Positions 7,059 through 16,822 are shown, numbered from the stretch's first letter. The stretch: DNA of 64,000 nt from Bacteroidota bacterium (GCA_021780815.1 JAJXYC010000005.1:1-64000), one strand, 5' to 3'. Program-made: numbers and translations. The notes: generated from the letters alone by a model not told the origin.

Positions 7059-9872
7059 TTAATTCTTTTGAGTTTCTGGGAAAAGATAAAACTTTAATAA
7101 TTTATCTTCATCTAAGTATTTTTTAGCTGCTTCTTCAATTGTTTTAGCCGTAATTTTTTCAACCAAGTTGTTCCAGTCCATAATATAAGAAATATCTTCA
7201 TTATTAGTTACTGCTTTGGAAAGAGTTCTTAACCAATAATTATTATCTTTCAAATTTGTTTCCATTTCTCTAATCATTGTTTCATGAACTTTTTCTAAAT
7301 ATTTGTTATCTAATGGTTTAGTTTTTAATTCCTTAATAATATCGATTGCGGCATCAGACAATTCTTTTACTCTATCTGGCGAACATCCCCAACCAACGTA
7401 AACTGCATATTTCTCTTTTGGAATTTTTGCACCACTAATCGAGGCATAAGCACCATAAGTACCACCTTTGTCTTCACGAAGCACTTCTCTTAATCTAATA
7501 TCAAACACCTGATTAAGTGCTTCCAACATCATTAAATTTTCTGGAGTATATTTAAAGTTTCCCTCTTCATAAAATTCAACCTGACTTTTAAATTCGCTGC
7601 CTTTTTTGAAAGTTTTCTCAGTTGGAGTTCTTCTTACTTCAACACCTTCATCTCGCCAATTTTCTTTTCTATTAATTGCTGGTAAGCTTGCAATATACTT
7701 TTCTAAATATGTCTTCAAAGTAGGTATATCTACCGAGCCAACGAAAATGAAAGTAAAATCACCTGCATCTTTGAAGCGGTCTTTGTAAAATTCAAAAGCT
7801 TTTTTGTGATTAACCTTATCCAAATCTTCTTTTGTCCAAGGCATTCTTCTTGGATTATAATTAAAGAGAGTTGCAGTAACAGAATCCTGAAACACATTTT
7901 CTGGATTATTGGAAAACATATTGATTATATTAAGTCTTTCATCGATTGCGGCTTTAAACGCATCTTCATCATATCTTGGAGCGGTAAACTGCAAATTTAT
8001 CAATTGCATAAGTGTTTCAAAGTCTTTTGGAGAACAACTACCATTAATACCTTCAGAAAAATTTGAAATAAATGGTGAAATTCTTGCAATTTTTCCTGTT
8101 AACATTTTATTGATTTGTACATCAGAAAATTCATCTATCCCACTTTTGTCAATAATTGAAGATGCCATTTTAGCTGAATATAAATCATTATTGTCAGTTA
8201 CTAACGAATAACCTCCCGGACTAACTGCATAAGCAAGAATTTGGTCATTTTTAAAATCAGTTTTCTTAACAATTACTTTTACACCATTAGAAAGTGTAAA
8301 TTCCGTCAAATCTAATTTTTTATTTTCATCTTCTTTTAGTATTTTCCCTGGTTTCACATCTTTGCTAAAAAGAGGTTTGTTGCTTACATCATCAACATAC
8401 GGTTCAAATTTTGTATTGTAAAGTTTATTGTAAACTTCAAGGACCTCATCTTTTGAAGGAATTGAAATGCCATCTTTTTGAGGGACAGAAATACAAATAA
8501 TTGAATTATCAGGAGTAATTAATTGACTAACACGCTTATTTACTTCATCTAAAGTAATAGTTGGCAGATATGCTTTTAAATATTCTAAAGATTGTTCCGG
8601 AGAAATAACTATTGAATTTTTAAGGAAATGATAAACTAATTGACTTGCAAAAATTTTCGATTCTGTTTTATCTTTTTCGTCAATTGCTTTTTCAGCATAT
8701 CGAATCATATCAGTTTTTTGTCTTTCAAATTCAGTTGGAGTAAAACCACTTTGTTGCGATCTGAAAAGTTCAGTCAAAAGAATTTTATAAGAATACATAA
8801 TATCATTTCCTTTCGCAAGAGCTGTTACATCAAAAGCATCTTTATCTCCAAGATAATCACTATATGAACCATAAGCATAAAGGAAAGGTGGATTTGGTTT
8901 TGACAAATATTCTTGATAACGATTGTAAAGCATCATTGAAACCATTCTTGAAACAAGACTGTTACGATAATTTTCAAAAGTAGTCGGGTCAGACATTGGA
9001 TGTTTATAAATTACATCAATGTTTGGGAAAGACAATTCTGGGTCTGAAAGAACAGAAACGAGAGTTCCTTTATTATCTGGAACAGGATAAAGTTCACGCT
9101 TTCTTTCATTTGTAGGATTAGTTAATTTTGAAAAATATTGTTTAACAATTTGTTCAACTTTATCTACATCAAAATCACCAATTGCCATAATTGCCATATT
9201 ATCAGGACGATACCAATCTTTATAAAATCTTCTTAGTGCTGAATAAGGAGCATTTAAAATAATCGTTGTATCTCCAATAATATCACGTAAGGCATATTTG
9301 GAATCTTTAAAGCGAACAGGTAATTCTTTTTTCCAAATTCTATCTTCCGCACCTTTCCCTAATCGCCATTCCTCTGTAATCACTCCACGTTCCTTATCTA
9401 TTTCTTTGCCATCATAAGAAACTTCACCTGCCCATTGTTCCAAAATATTTAAGCCTTTTTCTAATATTTCAGGTTTATCAGTTGGAACTTGAAGCATATA
9501 AACAGTTTCGTCAAAGTTAGTATAAGCGTTTAAATCAGCACCGAACTGCATACCAATTAATTCAACATAATCAACTAATTCATTTCTGGGAAAATCTTTC
9601 GTTCCATTAAACGCCATGTGTTCACAAAAATGTGCTAGACCTTTTTGGTCATCGTCTTCACAAATGGAACCAGCATTCACTACCATTCTTAATTCTGCTC
9701 TTTTTTCAGGCTTTTTATTCTTCATAATAAAATATGTTAAACCATTTGGCAATTTACCTGTTCTAATTGATGGGTCAAGTGGTACTGCATCTTTTGGATT
9801 ATACTGGGATTTAAGAATTGGTGAAATCAAAAACAAGAACAATACAAAAATCAAACTTTTTTTGTTTATCAT
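7059..9872 (-). CDS. M16 family zinc metallopeptidase (insulinase/PqqL-like)
   Basis: This 937-residue protein has a signal peptide (MINKKSLIFVLFLFLISPILKS), so it acts in the periplasm or outside. The inverted zinc motif HxxEH is seen as His81-Phe-Cys-Glu84-His85 in AHFCEHMAFNG, and EEWRLGKG about 80 residues later fits the third-ligand glutamate region. The length fits the two-module M16B family in which an active N-terminal half and an inactive C-terminal half enclose the substrate; the second half keeps the R(x)Y-like region (DKGGTYGAYASISG). The family degrades short peptides. A GAGG Shine-Dalgarno supports the ATG. The gene stands alone between a terminator and a divergent promoter region. 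Confidence 0.9.
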   Translation of the reverse strand: MINKKSLIFVLFLFLISPILKSQYNPKDAVPLDPSIRTGKLPNGLTYFIMKNKKPEKRAELRMVVNAGSICEDDDQKGLAHFCEHMAFNGTKDFPRNELVDYVELIGMQFGADLNAYTNFDETVYMLQVPTDKPEILEKGLNILEQWAGEVSYDGKEIDKERGVITEEWRLGKGAEDRIWKKELPVRFKDSKYALRDIIGDTTIILNAPYSALRRFYKDWYRPDNMAIMAIGDFDVDKVEQIVKQYFSKLTNPTNERKRELYPVPDNKGTLVSVLSDPELSFPNIDVIYKHPMSDPTTFENYRNSLVSRMVSMMLYNRYQEYLSKPNPPFLYAYGSYSDYLGDKDAFDVTALAKGNDIMYSYKILLTELFRSQQSGFTPTEFERQKTDMIRYAEKAIDEKDKTESKIFASQLVYHFLKNSIVISPEQSLEYLKAYLPTITLDEVNKRVSQLITPDNSIICISVPQKDGISIPSKDEVLEVYNKLYNTKFEPYVDDVSNKPLFSKDVKPGKILKEDENKKLDLTEFTLSNGVKVIVKKTDFKNDQILAYAVSPGGYSLVTDNNDLYSAKMASSIIDKSGIDEFSDVQINKMLTGKIARISPFISNFSEGINGSCSPKDFETLMQLINLQFTAPRYDEDAFKAAIDERLNIINMFSNNPENVFQDSVTATLFNYNPRRMPWTKEDLDKVNHKKAFEFYKDRFKDAGDFTFIFVGSVDIPTLKTYLEKYIASLPAINRKENWRDEGVEVRRTPTEKTFKKGSEFKSQVEFYEEGNFKYTPENLMMLEALNQVFDIRLREVLREDKGGTYGAYASISGAKIPKEKYAVYVGWGCSPDRVKELSDAAIDIIKELKTKPLDNKYLEKVHETMIREMETNLKDNNYWLRTLSKAVTNNEDISYIMDWNNLVEKITAKTIEEAAKKYLDEDKLLKFYLFPETQKN

Positions 9873-9913
9873 AAAATATCCTCAAAAATTGAAAAAATGT
9901 AAAATGCAAAATA

Positions 9914-9945
9914 CAAAATTAAATTATAATTTATTCTTAATTTTG
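9914..9945. promoter_or_regulatory. Divergent -7 elements between the M16 gene and the 9979 gene
   Basis: CAAAATTA at 9914-9921 is TAATTTTG on the minus strand, 42 bases before the peptidase start. TAATTTTG at 9938-9945 faces the plus-strand membrane-protein gene, 33 bases before its ATG. Both match the Bacteroidota -7 consensus TAnnTTTG. No clear -33 TTTG is seen, and such words are common in AT-rich DNA. Confidence 0.4.
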
Positions 9946-9978
9946 TATAAATTTGTTTAATTTTTAAATTAAAATTAT

Positions 9979-10425
9979 ATGAAAGTTACTGAAAAATATA
10001 AACCAGGTATCCCAAACAAATACTTAATCGTTGTTGCGGGAATAGTTTGGACAATTGCCGGTGGCATATTGTTAATTCGTGGTATGCTTATAATTAATCA
10101 ACTTCATTTGCAATTACTAAAAATTTTAATAAGCTTAATTGTAGGGGTATTGTTCTATTTTGCAATGTTTAGAAAAATATCCTTAAAACATATCAATAGA
10201 ATTAAAAATATTAAAATTGAAAAGCCATGTATATTTTCTTTTTTTGATTTAAGAAGTTATATTTTAATGTCAATAATGATAGCTATGGGAATTAGTTTAA
10301 GATTATCGGGAATTATACCGTTAGAATACTTATCTCTATTTTTTGTTACAATGAGTATTCCACTTTTAATATCAGCATCAAGATTTTATCTTACAGGTAT
10401 AAAAATATTAAATCAAAATATTTAA
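9979..10425 (+). CDS. Hypothetical four-helix membrane protein
   Basis: This 148-residue protein has four predicted membrane helices at about residues 16-36, 46-66, 91-108 and 114-133, joined by short basic loops (RKISLKHINRIKNIK). I recognise no family. It lies alone between the divergent M16 peptidase and the convergent glf gene. After its stop an AT-only inverted repeat (10428-10437 with 10446-10455) could end transcription from both sides, but it is weak. Confidence 0.7.
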   Translation: MKVTEKYKPGIPNKYLIVVAGIVWTIAGGILLIRGMLIINQLHLQLLKILISLIVGVLFYFAMFRKISLKHINRIKNIKIEKPCIFSFFDLRSYILMSIMIAMGISLRLSGIIPLEYLSLFFVTMSIPLLISASRFYLTGIKILNQNI

Positions 10426-10465
10426 CTAATATTTAATAAAAATTAATTAAATATTATGTGAAAAG

Positions 10466-11599
10466 CTAAATCTTGAGTTTTTTAATTTTGTTTTCATAAA
10501 TCATTAGTGCAACTGAAATTACTTCATTCATATTATAGTATTTGTATTCTGCTAAACGACCAATAAATATGGTGCTTGGCACATTTTCTTGAGCAAATTG
10601 AAAGTATTGATTATAAATTTCAGTATTTGCAAGTTGTGGAATTGGATAAAATCTTTCATTTATCATATCTACATATTTTTCAGGAAACTCTATCGCAATA
10701 GTTGTGCTTTTTTGTTCTTGATTTAACATCAAATGTTTGAACTCTGTTATTCTTGTAAAATCATTATTGTTTGGATAATTGACAACAGAATTAGGTTGAA
10801 ATTGTTTTAAATTATGTTTTTGAAATTCAAATTTCAAGCTTCTATATGGTAAATGTCCAAATCGGAAATCAAAAAATTCATCAATTGCTCCTGTATAAAT
10901 TAAATGAGAATAATCTATTTCTTCTTTAACATCTTTAAAAGAGGTATTCAATAATAATTTAATATTTTTTTTGTTTAACATTCTTTCAAAGATTGGAGTA
11001 TAACCATCTTTTGGTAATACTTGATATTTATCTTGGAAATAGCGATTGTCTCGAGACAGTAAAACAGGAATACGTGCCGTTACCGATGGGTCAAGTTCAT
11101 TCGGAGAATATCCCCATTGCTTTTGAGTATAATTTAAAAATACGTTTTTATAAATATAATCAGATAAAAATTTAATATCTTCATCTTCATCTTCTTGTAA
11201 TTTTAATATTGGAATTTTTAAACCAAACCCAAATTTTGTGAGCAATTTATTCTCTAATAATTTTGCATATTTAAAAGGGAATACTTCATATAATGAATTA
11301 AAATTAAATGGAATAGGAATTAATTTCCCATCTACTAATCCTAATGTTTTATGTTGATAAGGTATCCATTCAGTAAATTGAGATAAGTAATCAACGGGTT
11401 TATTTGAAACAGAATGAAAAAAATGAGGTCCATATTTATGTATTAAAATACCATTTTCATCACGAAAATCGAAAGCGTTACCGCCAATATGTAACCTTTT
11501 ATCAATTACTATTACTGAAAAATTGCTTTCACTTGCTATTCTTTCAGCAATTACAGAACCGGCAAAACCAGCACCAACAATTAAAAAATCACATTTCAT
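10466..11599 (-). CDS. glf: UDP-galactopyranose mutase
   Basis: Glf converts UDP-galactopyranose to UDP-galactofuranose, the donor for galactofuranose in surface glycans, in the cytoplasm with reduced FAD. The 377 residues fit the bacterial family (about 370-390). The N-terminus carries the FAD-binding VGAGFAGSVIAERI (residues 8-21) and the glutamate/aspartate-like end (VIVIDKRLHIGGNAFD). Further family motifs seen are YGPHFFH, QKQWGY and a C-terminal FIGRLAEYKYYNM. Its start overlaps the end of the flippase gene by 4 bases, so it is translationally linked to it in a dapD-wzx-glf string, which suggests that this organism puts galactofuranose into an exported glycan. Confidence 0.92.
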   Translation of the reverse strand: MKCDFLIVGAGFAGSVIAERIASESNFSVIVIDKRLHIGGNAFDFRDENGILIHKYGPHFFHSVSNKPVDYLSQFTEWIPYQHKTLGLVDGKLIPIPFNFNSLYEVFPFKYAKLLENKLLTKFGFGLKIPILKLQEDEDEDIKFLSDYIYKNVFLNYTQKQWGYSPNELDPSVTARIPVLLSRDNRYFQDKYQVLPKDGYTPIFERMLNKKNIKLLLNTSFKDVKEEIDYSHLIYTGAIDEFFDFRFGHLPYRSLKFEFQKHNLKQFQPNSVVNYPNNNDFTRITEFKHLMLNQEQKSTTIAIEFPEKYVDMINERFYPIPQLANTEIYNQYFQFAQENVPSTIFIGRLAEYKYYNMNEVISVALMIYENKIKKLKI

Positions 11600-12999
11600 T
11601 TTTTAGCCAATTTTTTTATTTCATCAAAAGTTATTGTTTTAAAATAAAAATTTAATGCAATAAACGAAACAAAAGAGATAATCATTAAAATTATTGTTAA
11701 ATATTTATTCAAACTAATAAACAAAAACGGCAAAGTTGTAACAAAAGCAAAACTAAAATAAGTTAAATAGTATTTTAAAAATAATGTTTTAAAAATAGGA
11801 TAAAAAATAATTGATAGCACTATGAAAACAGATATTTCACTTAATAACGAAGAAAAAGCGGCACCATCAGCGGAAAATCGTGGAATTAATACCAAGTTTG
11901 AAACTAAATTAACAATCAAAGCAGTAACATTCGCATAAATTACTTTTCTTTCATATTTCCATGCAAGCAAAGGTGAGAAAAAGGTTATACTATAATAAAT
12001 AAATAAAGAAGAAATCATCAAAATTTTTATAGACAAAATACTATTTGAGTAATCTCTTCCAAAAAGTAAAACAACTTTATCGGCAAAAACAAATAAAAAT
12101 AATGGAACATAAGTACCAACTGAAAAGGATAATCTTAGAAATTGCTTCATAACTGATTTTCTTCGTTCTTTGTCATTGTATTTTGCAAAGATTGGGTAAT
12201 ATACTGTTTGCATAATTGAAGATAATAAAGTTGTTACAATTAAAACATTGAAAGCGGCAGAAAAAATCCCAGCAGCATAATTTGACGAAAGAAAGCCTAA
12301 AAGTACTATTCCCTGATAGTTGTAAACCCCGATAATAAAGAAAGTTATACCAATTGGGAAGCCTTCCTTTAAATATTTTTTCCATAATGCAAAATCAAAA
12401 GATAAAGAAAATTTTCCATATTCTTTTATATAATATAAGAACATCCAGATTGAGTTAATAATCAAAGCACCTGAAACAACAACAGAGGACCAAATAATAT
12501 CTTTGGGAGAATGAACAAAGACTATAATTCCAAGAAAATTAAAAATATTAGCAAGAATTGTCCTTATTGCAAAAATATTAATTCTTTCCACCCCTTGAAA
12601 AACCCAATTGAGCAAAGTATTATTTGTGAGAATATTTAATCCAAAAATTAAAATCAATAATTTTTCTGTAAGTGATTTATCTATAAAATAAACAACTATT
12701 ACAAGAACAGAATAGGTAATAACAGCAATGAGAATTCTTATGGTTAAGATATTATTAACTATACTTTTAATTTTATCCCGATTAGCCGCAATCTCACGAG
12801 TTCCAATAGCGTCTAATCCAAAAGTAGCAAAAAGCATAAAAAAAACGGTAAAGAATTTTGAGGCACCAAAAATTCCAAACCCATCTACTCCCAAAGCTCT
12901 TGCAAGATAAATTGAATAAACAACTGAAAGCAACCTACTTGACAATTCAGCCGCAGACAAACTAAATAAGTTTTTTAAAATTACTTTACTTGATGACAT
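11596..12999 (-). CDS. Oligosaccharide flippase (Wzx/MATE-like polysaccharide exporter)
   Basis: This 467-residue integral membrane protein has about 12-14 hydrophobic helices and the N-terminal pattern of the polysaccharide-biosynthesis flippase family (LFSLSAAELSSRLLSVVYSI, then ARALGVDGFGIFGASKF). Members move lipid-linked oligosaccharides across the inner membrane for O-antigen, capsule or other glycans. It starts one base after the dapD stop codon and overlaps glf downstream, so the three genes form one transcript. The substrate cannot be read from sequence; the linked glf suggests a galactofuranose-containing unit, by inference. Confidence 0.85.
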   Translation of the reverse strand: MSSSKVILKNLFSLSAAELSSRLLSVVYSIYLARALGVDGFGIFGASKFFTVFFMLFATFGLDAIGTREIAANRDKIKSIVNNILTIRILIAVITYSVLVIVVYFIDKSLTEKLLILIFGLNILTNNTLLNWVFQGVERINIFAIRTILANIFNFLGIIVFVHSPKDIIWSSVVVSGALIINSIWMFLYYIKEYGKFSLSFDFALWKKYLKEGFPIGITFFIIGVYNYQGIVLLGFLSSNYAAGIFSAAFNVLIVTTLLSSIMQTVYYPIFAKYNDKERRKSVMKQFLRLSFSVGTYVPLFLFVFADKVVLLFGRDYSNSILSIKILMISSLFIYYSITFFSPLLAWKYERKVIYANVTALIVNLVSNLVLIPRFSADGAAFSSLLSEISVFIVLSIIFYPIFKTLFLKYYLTYFSFAFVTTLPFLFISLNKYLTIILMIISFVSFIALNFYFKTITFDEIKKLAKK

Positions 13000-13000
13000 T

Positions 13001-13843
13001 TTACTTTATTCTCAAGATTTCATTCAATGCAGTTTTAGCAGATGTGCTTTTATCTCGATACTTTATGATAATTGGAGTATATATTGATAACCCATTGGTT
13101 TTTGCAAAGTCAGAATTTAATATTCTACTACCCGCAACAACAACTGCATTTTCAGGAATTTCTAATGTTTTACCTTCTCCTTTTTGAATAACATTATCAT
13201 TAACAATATCGAAAATTTTCATTGAAGAAGTTATAATCACCCCAGACCCAAGTACAGCCCCTTTACGAACAATTACACCTTCGTAAATTCCACAATTACC
13301 ACCGATCATAACATTATCTTCTATAATCACAGGTAATGCGTTTGCTGGTTCAAGAACACCTCCAATTTGAGATGCCGCACTTAAATGAATATTTTTGCCA
13401 AGCTGTGCACAACTTCCTACTAATGCATGCGAATCAACCATCGTTCCTTCATCAATATAAGCACCAATATTTATATATGCAGGTGGCATTACAATTACAC
13501 CTTTTGCAATATAAGAACCTGAACGCACAGAACTGCCACCTGGCACTATTCTTATGTTCTCTTCTTTAAAAATTGGTCTTAATGGTATTGTATCTTTATC
13601 ATAATATCTGAAATTATTATCTATGGAATAATCAGTCAACTTACCAAATTTAAATAATAGCAAAATCGCCTCTTTTATCCAAATGTTAGTATGCCAAACT
13701 CCATCAATTTGTTCGGCTACCCTTATCTTACCTTGATTAAGCTGACTTAATAATTCAACTGCAAAGACAGAATATCTTTCTTGCTCGTTGATTTTTATTT
13801 CTTTTTGTTCTAAAAAATATTCAAATTCTTGTTTTAATTCCAT
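13001..13843 (-). CDS. dapD: 2,3,4,5-tetrahydropyridine-2,6-dicarboxylate N-succinyltransferase
   Basis: DapD succinylates tetrahydrodipicolinate in the succinylase route to meso-diaminopimelate and lysine, which supplies peptidoglycan. The 280 residues match the family length. An N-terminal helical domain is followed at about residues 95-230 by left-handed beta-helix hexapeptide repeats (for example GVIVMPPAYINIGAYIDEG and VIIEDNVMIGGNCGIYEG) and a C-terminal extension. The signature TMVDSHALVGSCAQLG is clear. The gene is first in the dapD-wzx-glf string, so its pairing with surface-glycan genes is only by position. Confidence 0.92.
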   Translation of the reverse strand: MELKQEFEYFLEQKEIKINEQERYSVFAVELLSQLNQGKIRVAEQIDGVWHTNIWIKEAILLLFKFGKLTDYSIDNNFRYYDKDTIPLRPIFKEENIRIVPGGSSVRSGSYIAKGVIVMPPAYINIGAYIDEGTMVDSHALVGSCAQLGKNIHLSAASQIGGVLEPANALPVIIEDNVMIGGNCGIYEGVIVRKGAVLGSGVIITSSMKIFDIVNDNVIQKGEGKTLEIPENAVVVAGSRILNSDFAKTNGLSIYTPIIIKYRDKSTSAKTALNEILRIK

Positions 13844-13950
13844 TTTCTATTTTTTTTATTTTTTAAAAATATAAAATTAAGTAAAATCGTTTGAAAGTAT
13901 AATTTTTTAGAAACTTTTCTTTAATTTGCATTTTTATACCTAAATTAAAG

Positions 13951-14634
13951 ATGGAATTTATAATGGAAGAAGAAAATAATAATATTTTTAATGAATTTAG
14001 CAACGAAAATGATAGCGATAATAACATAGACTTCAATTCAGATTATGCTCAATTTGAAGAAGATAATGAGCCTTTGCTTACACCAGATGATTTTACGCAA
14101 GAATTAAGTCCAGACTTTCAAGGAGAAAAAATTCCGGGCGGAACAAAAATAATTAAACAAAAAGACATTAAACTTTCCCCTCCTGTTTATAATCAAGAGG
14201 AAATAAATAAAATTTTAGAAACTCCAACAGAAGAAATTTTAAAACACCAATTTCAATCTACTTTTCAAAATGAAATAATTACATCTGAAAGTAGCGATGG
14301 TAATAAGGCTAATAAACCATTTGATTATAAAGAATACCAAATCACAAACTTTAAAGATTTTTTGGAATTACCAAAAATTTCGGGTTCACAACCATCAATT
14401 AGTGGGAAAAGAGTAATTTCAAAAGATTTAATAAACAAGAATTCTTCTGAAAAAATAGAAGTATATTCTGAACCACCTTTTAAACCTATAAAAACAGGCG
14501 AAAGCTCGGTTATTGTTAATCGTAATTTAGATGGCGAAATTGAAAGCATTGAAGTTTGTTGCAAAGATGGAGAACGCATTTTAATTCGTTTTGATTTTGA
14601 CGATAGCAATCAACAAACCGAAATTATTGATTAA
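13951..14634 (+). CDS. Hypothetical acidic protein
   Basis: This 227-residue protein is very acidic and Asn/Glu/Asp-rich in its first 60 residues (MEEENNNIFNEFSNENDSD), Pro/Lys-containing in the middle, and more ordered at the end, where VIVNRNLDGEIESIEVCCKDGERILIRFDFDD looks like a small beta-structured module (given here in part as motif, residues about 180-220). There is no signal peptide and no membrane helix, so it is probably cytoplasmic. Met5 (13963) is an alternative start. I recognise no family. It is divergent from dapD and followed 88 bases later by the acyltransferase gene. Confidence 0.65.
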   Translation: MEFIMEEENNNIFNEFSNENDSDNNIDFNSDYAQFEEDNEPLLTPDDFTQELSPDFQGEKIPGGTKIIKQKDIKLSPPVYNQEEINKILETPTEEILKHQFQSTFQNEIITSESSDGNKANKPFDYKEYQITNFKDFLELPKISGSQPSISGKRVISKDLINKNSSEKIEVYSEPPFKPIKTGESSVIVNRNLDGEIESIEVCCKDGERILIRFDFDDSNQQTEIID

Positions 14635-14722
14635 TTTTTAAATTTATTAAATAGAGATTAAATTTATTAGTTCAAAATCTATCTTATTTGCAACAAATTC
14701 CATAATTTTGAAAATTTTTTAG

Positions 14723-15886
14723 GTGCTTGTGGAAGAAAATACTCTTGTCCCAATTTTAAAAAAAGACAGGTATGTCTTTATTGATGTTTTAAGGGGGTTA
14801 TCTGTACTTTGGATGATTGAAACCCATGTAATGGATGCTGTTATGCACCCTGATTTCAAACACGGTTTGATTTACTATTTATTTGATTTATCTAATGGAT
14901 TTGTATCTGTTGCTTTTCTTTTCTTTGCTGGTAGTGGATTTTGGATTGCGGCAACACGAAAAGCAGAAGCGTATAGGCATTTTGAAAAACCTCTATGGAC
15001 CTATTTAAAAAGATTAGGATTGATATTAATTTTAGCATATTGGCTACATTTACCCTTTCTTTCTGTCCGTTCAATTTCCAACTTACCTTTTAATGCTTTG
15101 CTACAATTTTTTGAATGTGATATATTGCAAGCAATTGTCTATTCATCATTGTTTGCATTAATTTTATTGTTACTTATTAAGAACTTAAATGCCTTAAAAT
15201 ATATTTATGGATTAATAGCAATATTTGTATTCTTGTATTCGCCATTTATATGGAATACAGACCCAACACAGTATCTTCCTGCTTTTTTGGCTCCTCTTGT
15301 TGCAAAATATCCAATTTCTAAATTTCCTTTATTGCCTTGGAGTGGTTACTTCTTTGCTGGTATTTTTACTGCGGGAGTGTTTTTTCAATCTGAAAACAAA
15401 ATGAAAGTTGCTAAAATTTACTTAACATTCGGCACAATTTTCTTTTTCTTGCTTTATTTCACTAAGACATATACAGATTTTTACCCTGGTTATCAAGACT
15501 GGTGGCACATTTCACCTTTCTATTTATTATTTAGAACTTCATTTGTAGTTGCCGCTTTTGGTTTGCTTTTCATTTTTGAAAAATATTATAAAAACAAAAA
15601 AGTTGGTGAAATACTTACTTTGGCTGGTCAAGAATCACTTTTTATTTATATCTTCCATCTACTGATTGTATATGGCTCAATTATTAATCATGGATTTAAT
15701 TTTTACATAGGGCAACATCTTGGACCATTTGAAACAGCATTGTTGATTTTAGGATTGTGGTTTGTCTCTTATAGTGTTACTTTAATGTGGCATATAATTA
15801 AAACAAAAGAACAAAAAGCAGCACATCTAGCTATGACTTCAATATTTGTTTTATTCTTAATAATTTTAATTGTTAGACCTTTCTAA
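14723..15886 (+). CDS. DUF1624/heparan-alpha-glucosaminide acetyltransferase-like membrane protein
   Basis: This 387-residue protein has about ten hydrophobic helices. The N-terminal block R-Y-V-F-I-D-V-L-R-G-L-S-V-L-W-M-I-E-T-H is the hallmark of the DUF1624/HGSNAT-catalytic family, in which a conserved His in the first helix region takes part in acyl transfer to sugars across a membrane. Further matches are FLFFAGSGFWIA and GQESLFIYIFHL near the end. It starts with GTG: no in-frame ATG occurs before the first helix. A second GTG lies two codons later. A TAATTTTG word at 14703-14710 would give a very short leader. The substrate is unknown; the nearby envelope-glycan genes make a sugar acceptor plausible. 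Confidence 0.8.
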   Translation: MLVEENTLVPILKKDRYVFIDVLRGLSVLWMIETHVMDAVMHPDFKHGLIYYLFDLSNGFVSVAFLFFAGSGFWIAATRKAEAYRHFEKPLWTYLKRLGLILILAYWLHLPFLSVRSISNLPFNALLQFFECDILQAIVYSSLFALILLLLIKNLNALKYIYGLIAIFVFLYSPFIWNTDPTQYLPAFLAPLVAKYPISKFPLLPWSGYFFAGIFTAGVFFQSENKMKVAKIYLTFGTIFFFLLYFTKTYTDFYPGYQDWWHISPFYLLFRTSFVVAAFGLLFIFEKYYKNKKVGEILTLAGQESLFIYIFHLLIVYGSIINHGFNFYIGQHLGPFETALLILGLWFVSYSVTLMWHIIKTKEQKAAHLAMTSIFVLFLIILIVRPF

Positions 15887-15935
15887 TTTATTGGGTTTTG
15901 CTTCGTCTATATGTAGACCATAAAGGTGTGTAGAA

Positions 15936-16340
15936 ATGGGATACGGTACTTGGGGAAAAAAATACGAATCTAATATTGCTTTAATAGATAGTCAACATCA
16001 AATTTTATTTAATATTATTAATAATCTTTTTGATGCGATGAAGTTTGGCAAAGGAGATGAAGTTATTGGTGAAATTTTAAATGAATTGATTAGCTACACT
16101 GATTACCATTTTAATGCAGAAGAAAATTTAATGAAAGAAAACCAATATGTTAATTTAGATTCACACTTAAAAGCACATAAAGAGTTTGTTCAAAAAGTGC
16201 TATTCTTTTATCAAAGATATATAACCGGAGAATCTGCTCTATCAATTGACATTATTGATTTCCTTAAAAACTGGCTTATTTCACATATTTTAACAATGGA
16301 TTTAGAATTTACTAAAACTATTAAGGCAGACACAAATTAA
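15936..16340 (+). CDS. Bacteriohemerythrin (1)
   Basis: This 134-residue hemerythrin-fold protein binds O2 at a non-heme di-iron site. All seven ligands are present with canonical spacing: His21 (DSQHQ), His58 and Glu62 (HFNAEE), His77 and His81 (HLKAH), His117 and Asp122 (HILTMD). It is a single-domain cytoplasmic form with no signal peptide or sensor fusion. It is followed 33 bases later by a second hemerythrin, a tandem duplication. A small palindrome (GTCTA-TATG-TAGAC, 15905-15918) lies just before the start and could be a regulatory site. Likely roles are O2 storage or buffering, or delivery to a metal enzyme. Confidence 0.92.
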   Translation: MGYGTWGKKYESNIALIDSQHQILFNIINNLFDAMKFGKGDEVIGEILNELISYTDYHFNAEENLMKENQYVNLDSHLKAHKEFVQKVLFFYQRYITGESALSIDIIDFLKNWLISHILTMDLEFTKTIKADTN

Positions 16341-16373
16341 AAGTTAAATTTTTAATTCAAATTTTTACTAATT

Positions 16374-16772
16374 ATGGAACTTATCAAGTTTGAAAAAAAA
16401 TTTGAAACTAAAATTAAAGAAATTGACGAACAACATAAAGTACTGTTCGAAATTTTCAATAAATTGTATTCTTTGTTATTATCGCCCCATTCTTTGAATG
16501 AAATTCAAGATATTTTAAATAAATTATCTGAATATACACTATTTCATTTTGCCAGCGAAGAAAAATTAATGGAACACTATCAATACCCAAAATTAGATGA
16601 ACATGTAAATATGCACCATTCTTTTATAGAAAAAGTAGAAACTTTTAAATTAAAATATGAAATGGGAGATATGCTTTTAAATATTCACATTTTTACTTAT
16701 ATTTACGATTGGCTTACTAACCACATAATTTTTGTAGATAAGGATTTTGCAAATTATACTTTCAAACAATAA
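16374..16772 (+). CDS. Bacteriohemerythrin (2)
   Basis: This second 132-residue hemerythrin has all seven iron ligands at exactly the same numbers as its upstream neighbour (His21, His58, Glu62, His77, His81, His117, Asp122), so the pair arose by tandem duplication. The rest of the sequence has diverged a great deal, which suggests that the copies are old and not redundant. It is probably co-transcribed with the first copy (33-base gap). There is no partner domain. Confidence 0.92.
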   Translation: MELIKFEKKFETKIKEIDEQHKVLFEIFNKLYSLLLSPHSLNEIQDILNKLSEYTLFHFASEEKLMEHYQYPKLDEHVNMHHSFIEKVETFKLKYEMGDMLLNIHIFTYIYDWLTNHIIFVDKDFANYTFKQ

Positions 16773-16814
16773 TTTTATTAAGTTATTGTTTTATGTTAAT
16801 TAAAAAAAAACTTC

Positions 16815-16822
16815 TAAATTTG
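16815..16822 (+). promoter_or_regulatory. -7 element before the 16879 gene
   Basis: TAAATTTG matches the Bacteroidota -7 consensus TAnnTTTG and lies 56 bases before the ATG. No good -33 TTTG is found at the usual distance, so support is moderate. Confidence 0.35.

Noticed and set aside
7606..9960. Several plus-strand ORFs across the M16 peptidase gene
   Set aside because: They are antisense shadows of a gene with clear catalytic motifs and no matching promoter or homology was seen.
10428..10455. AT-only inverted repeat between convergent genes
   Set aside because: It has no G-C pairs, so a stable terminator cannot be claimed; chance is likely in such AT-rich DNA.
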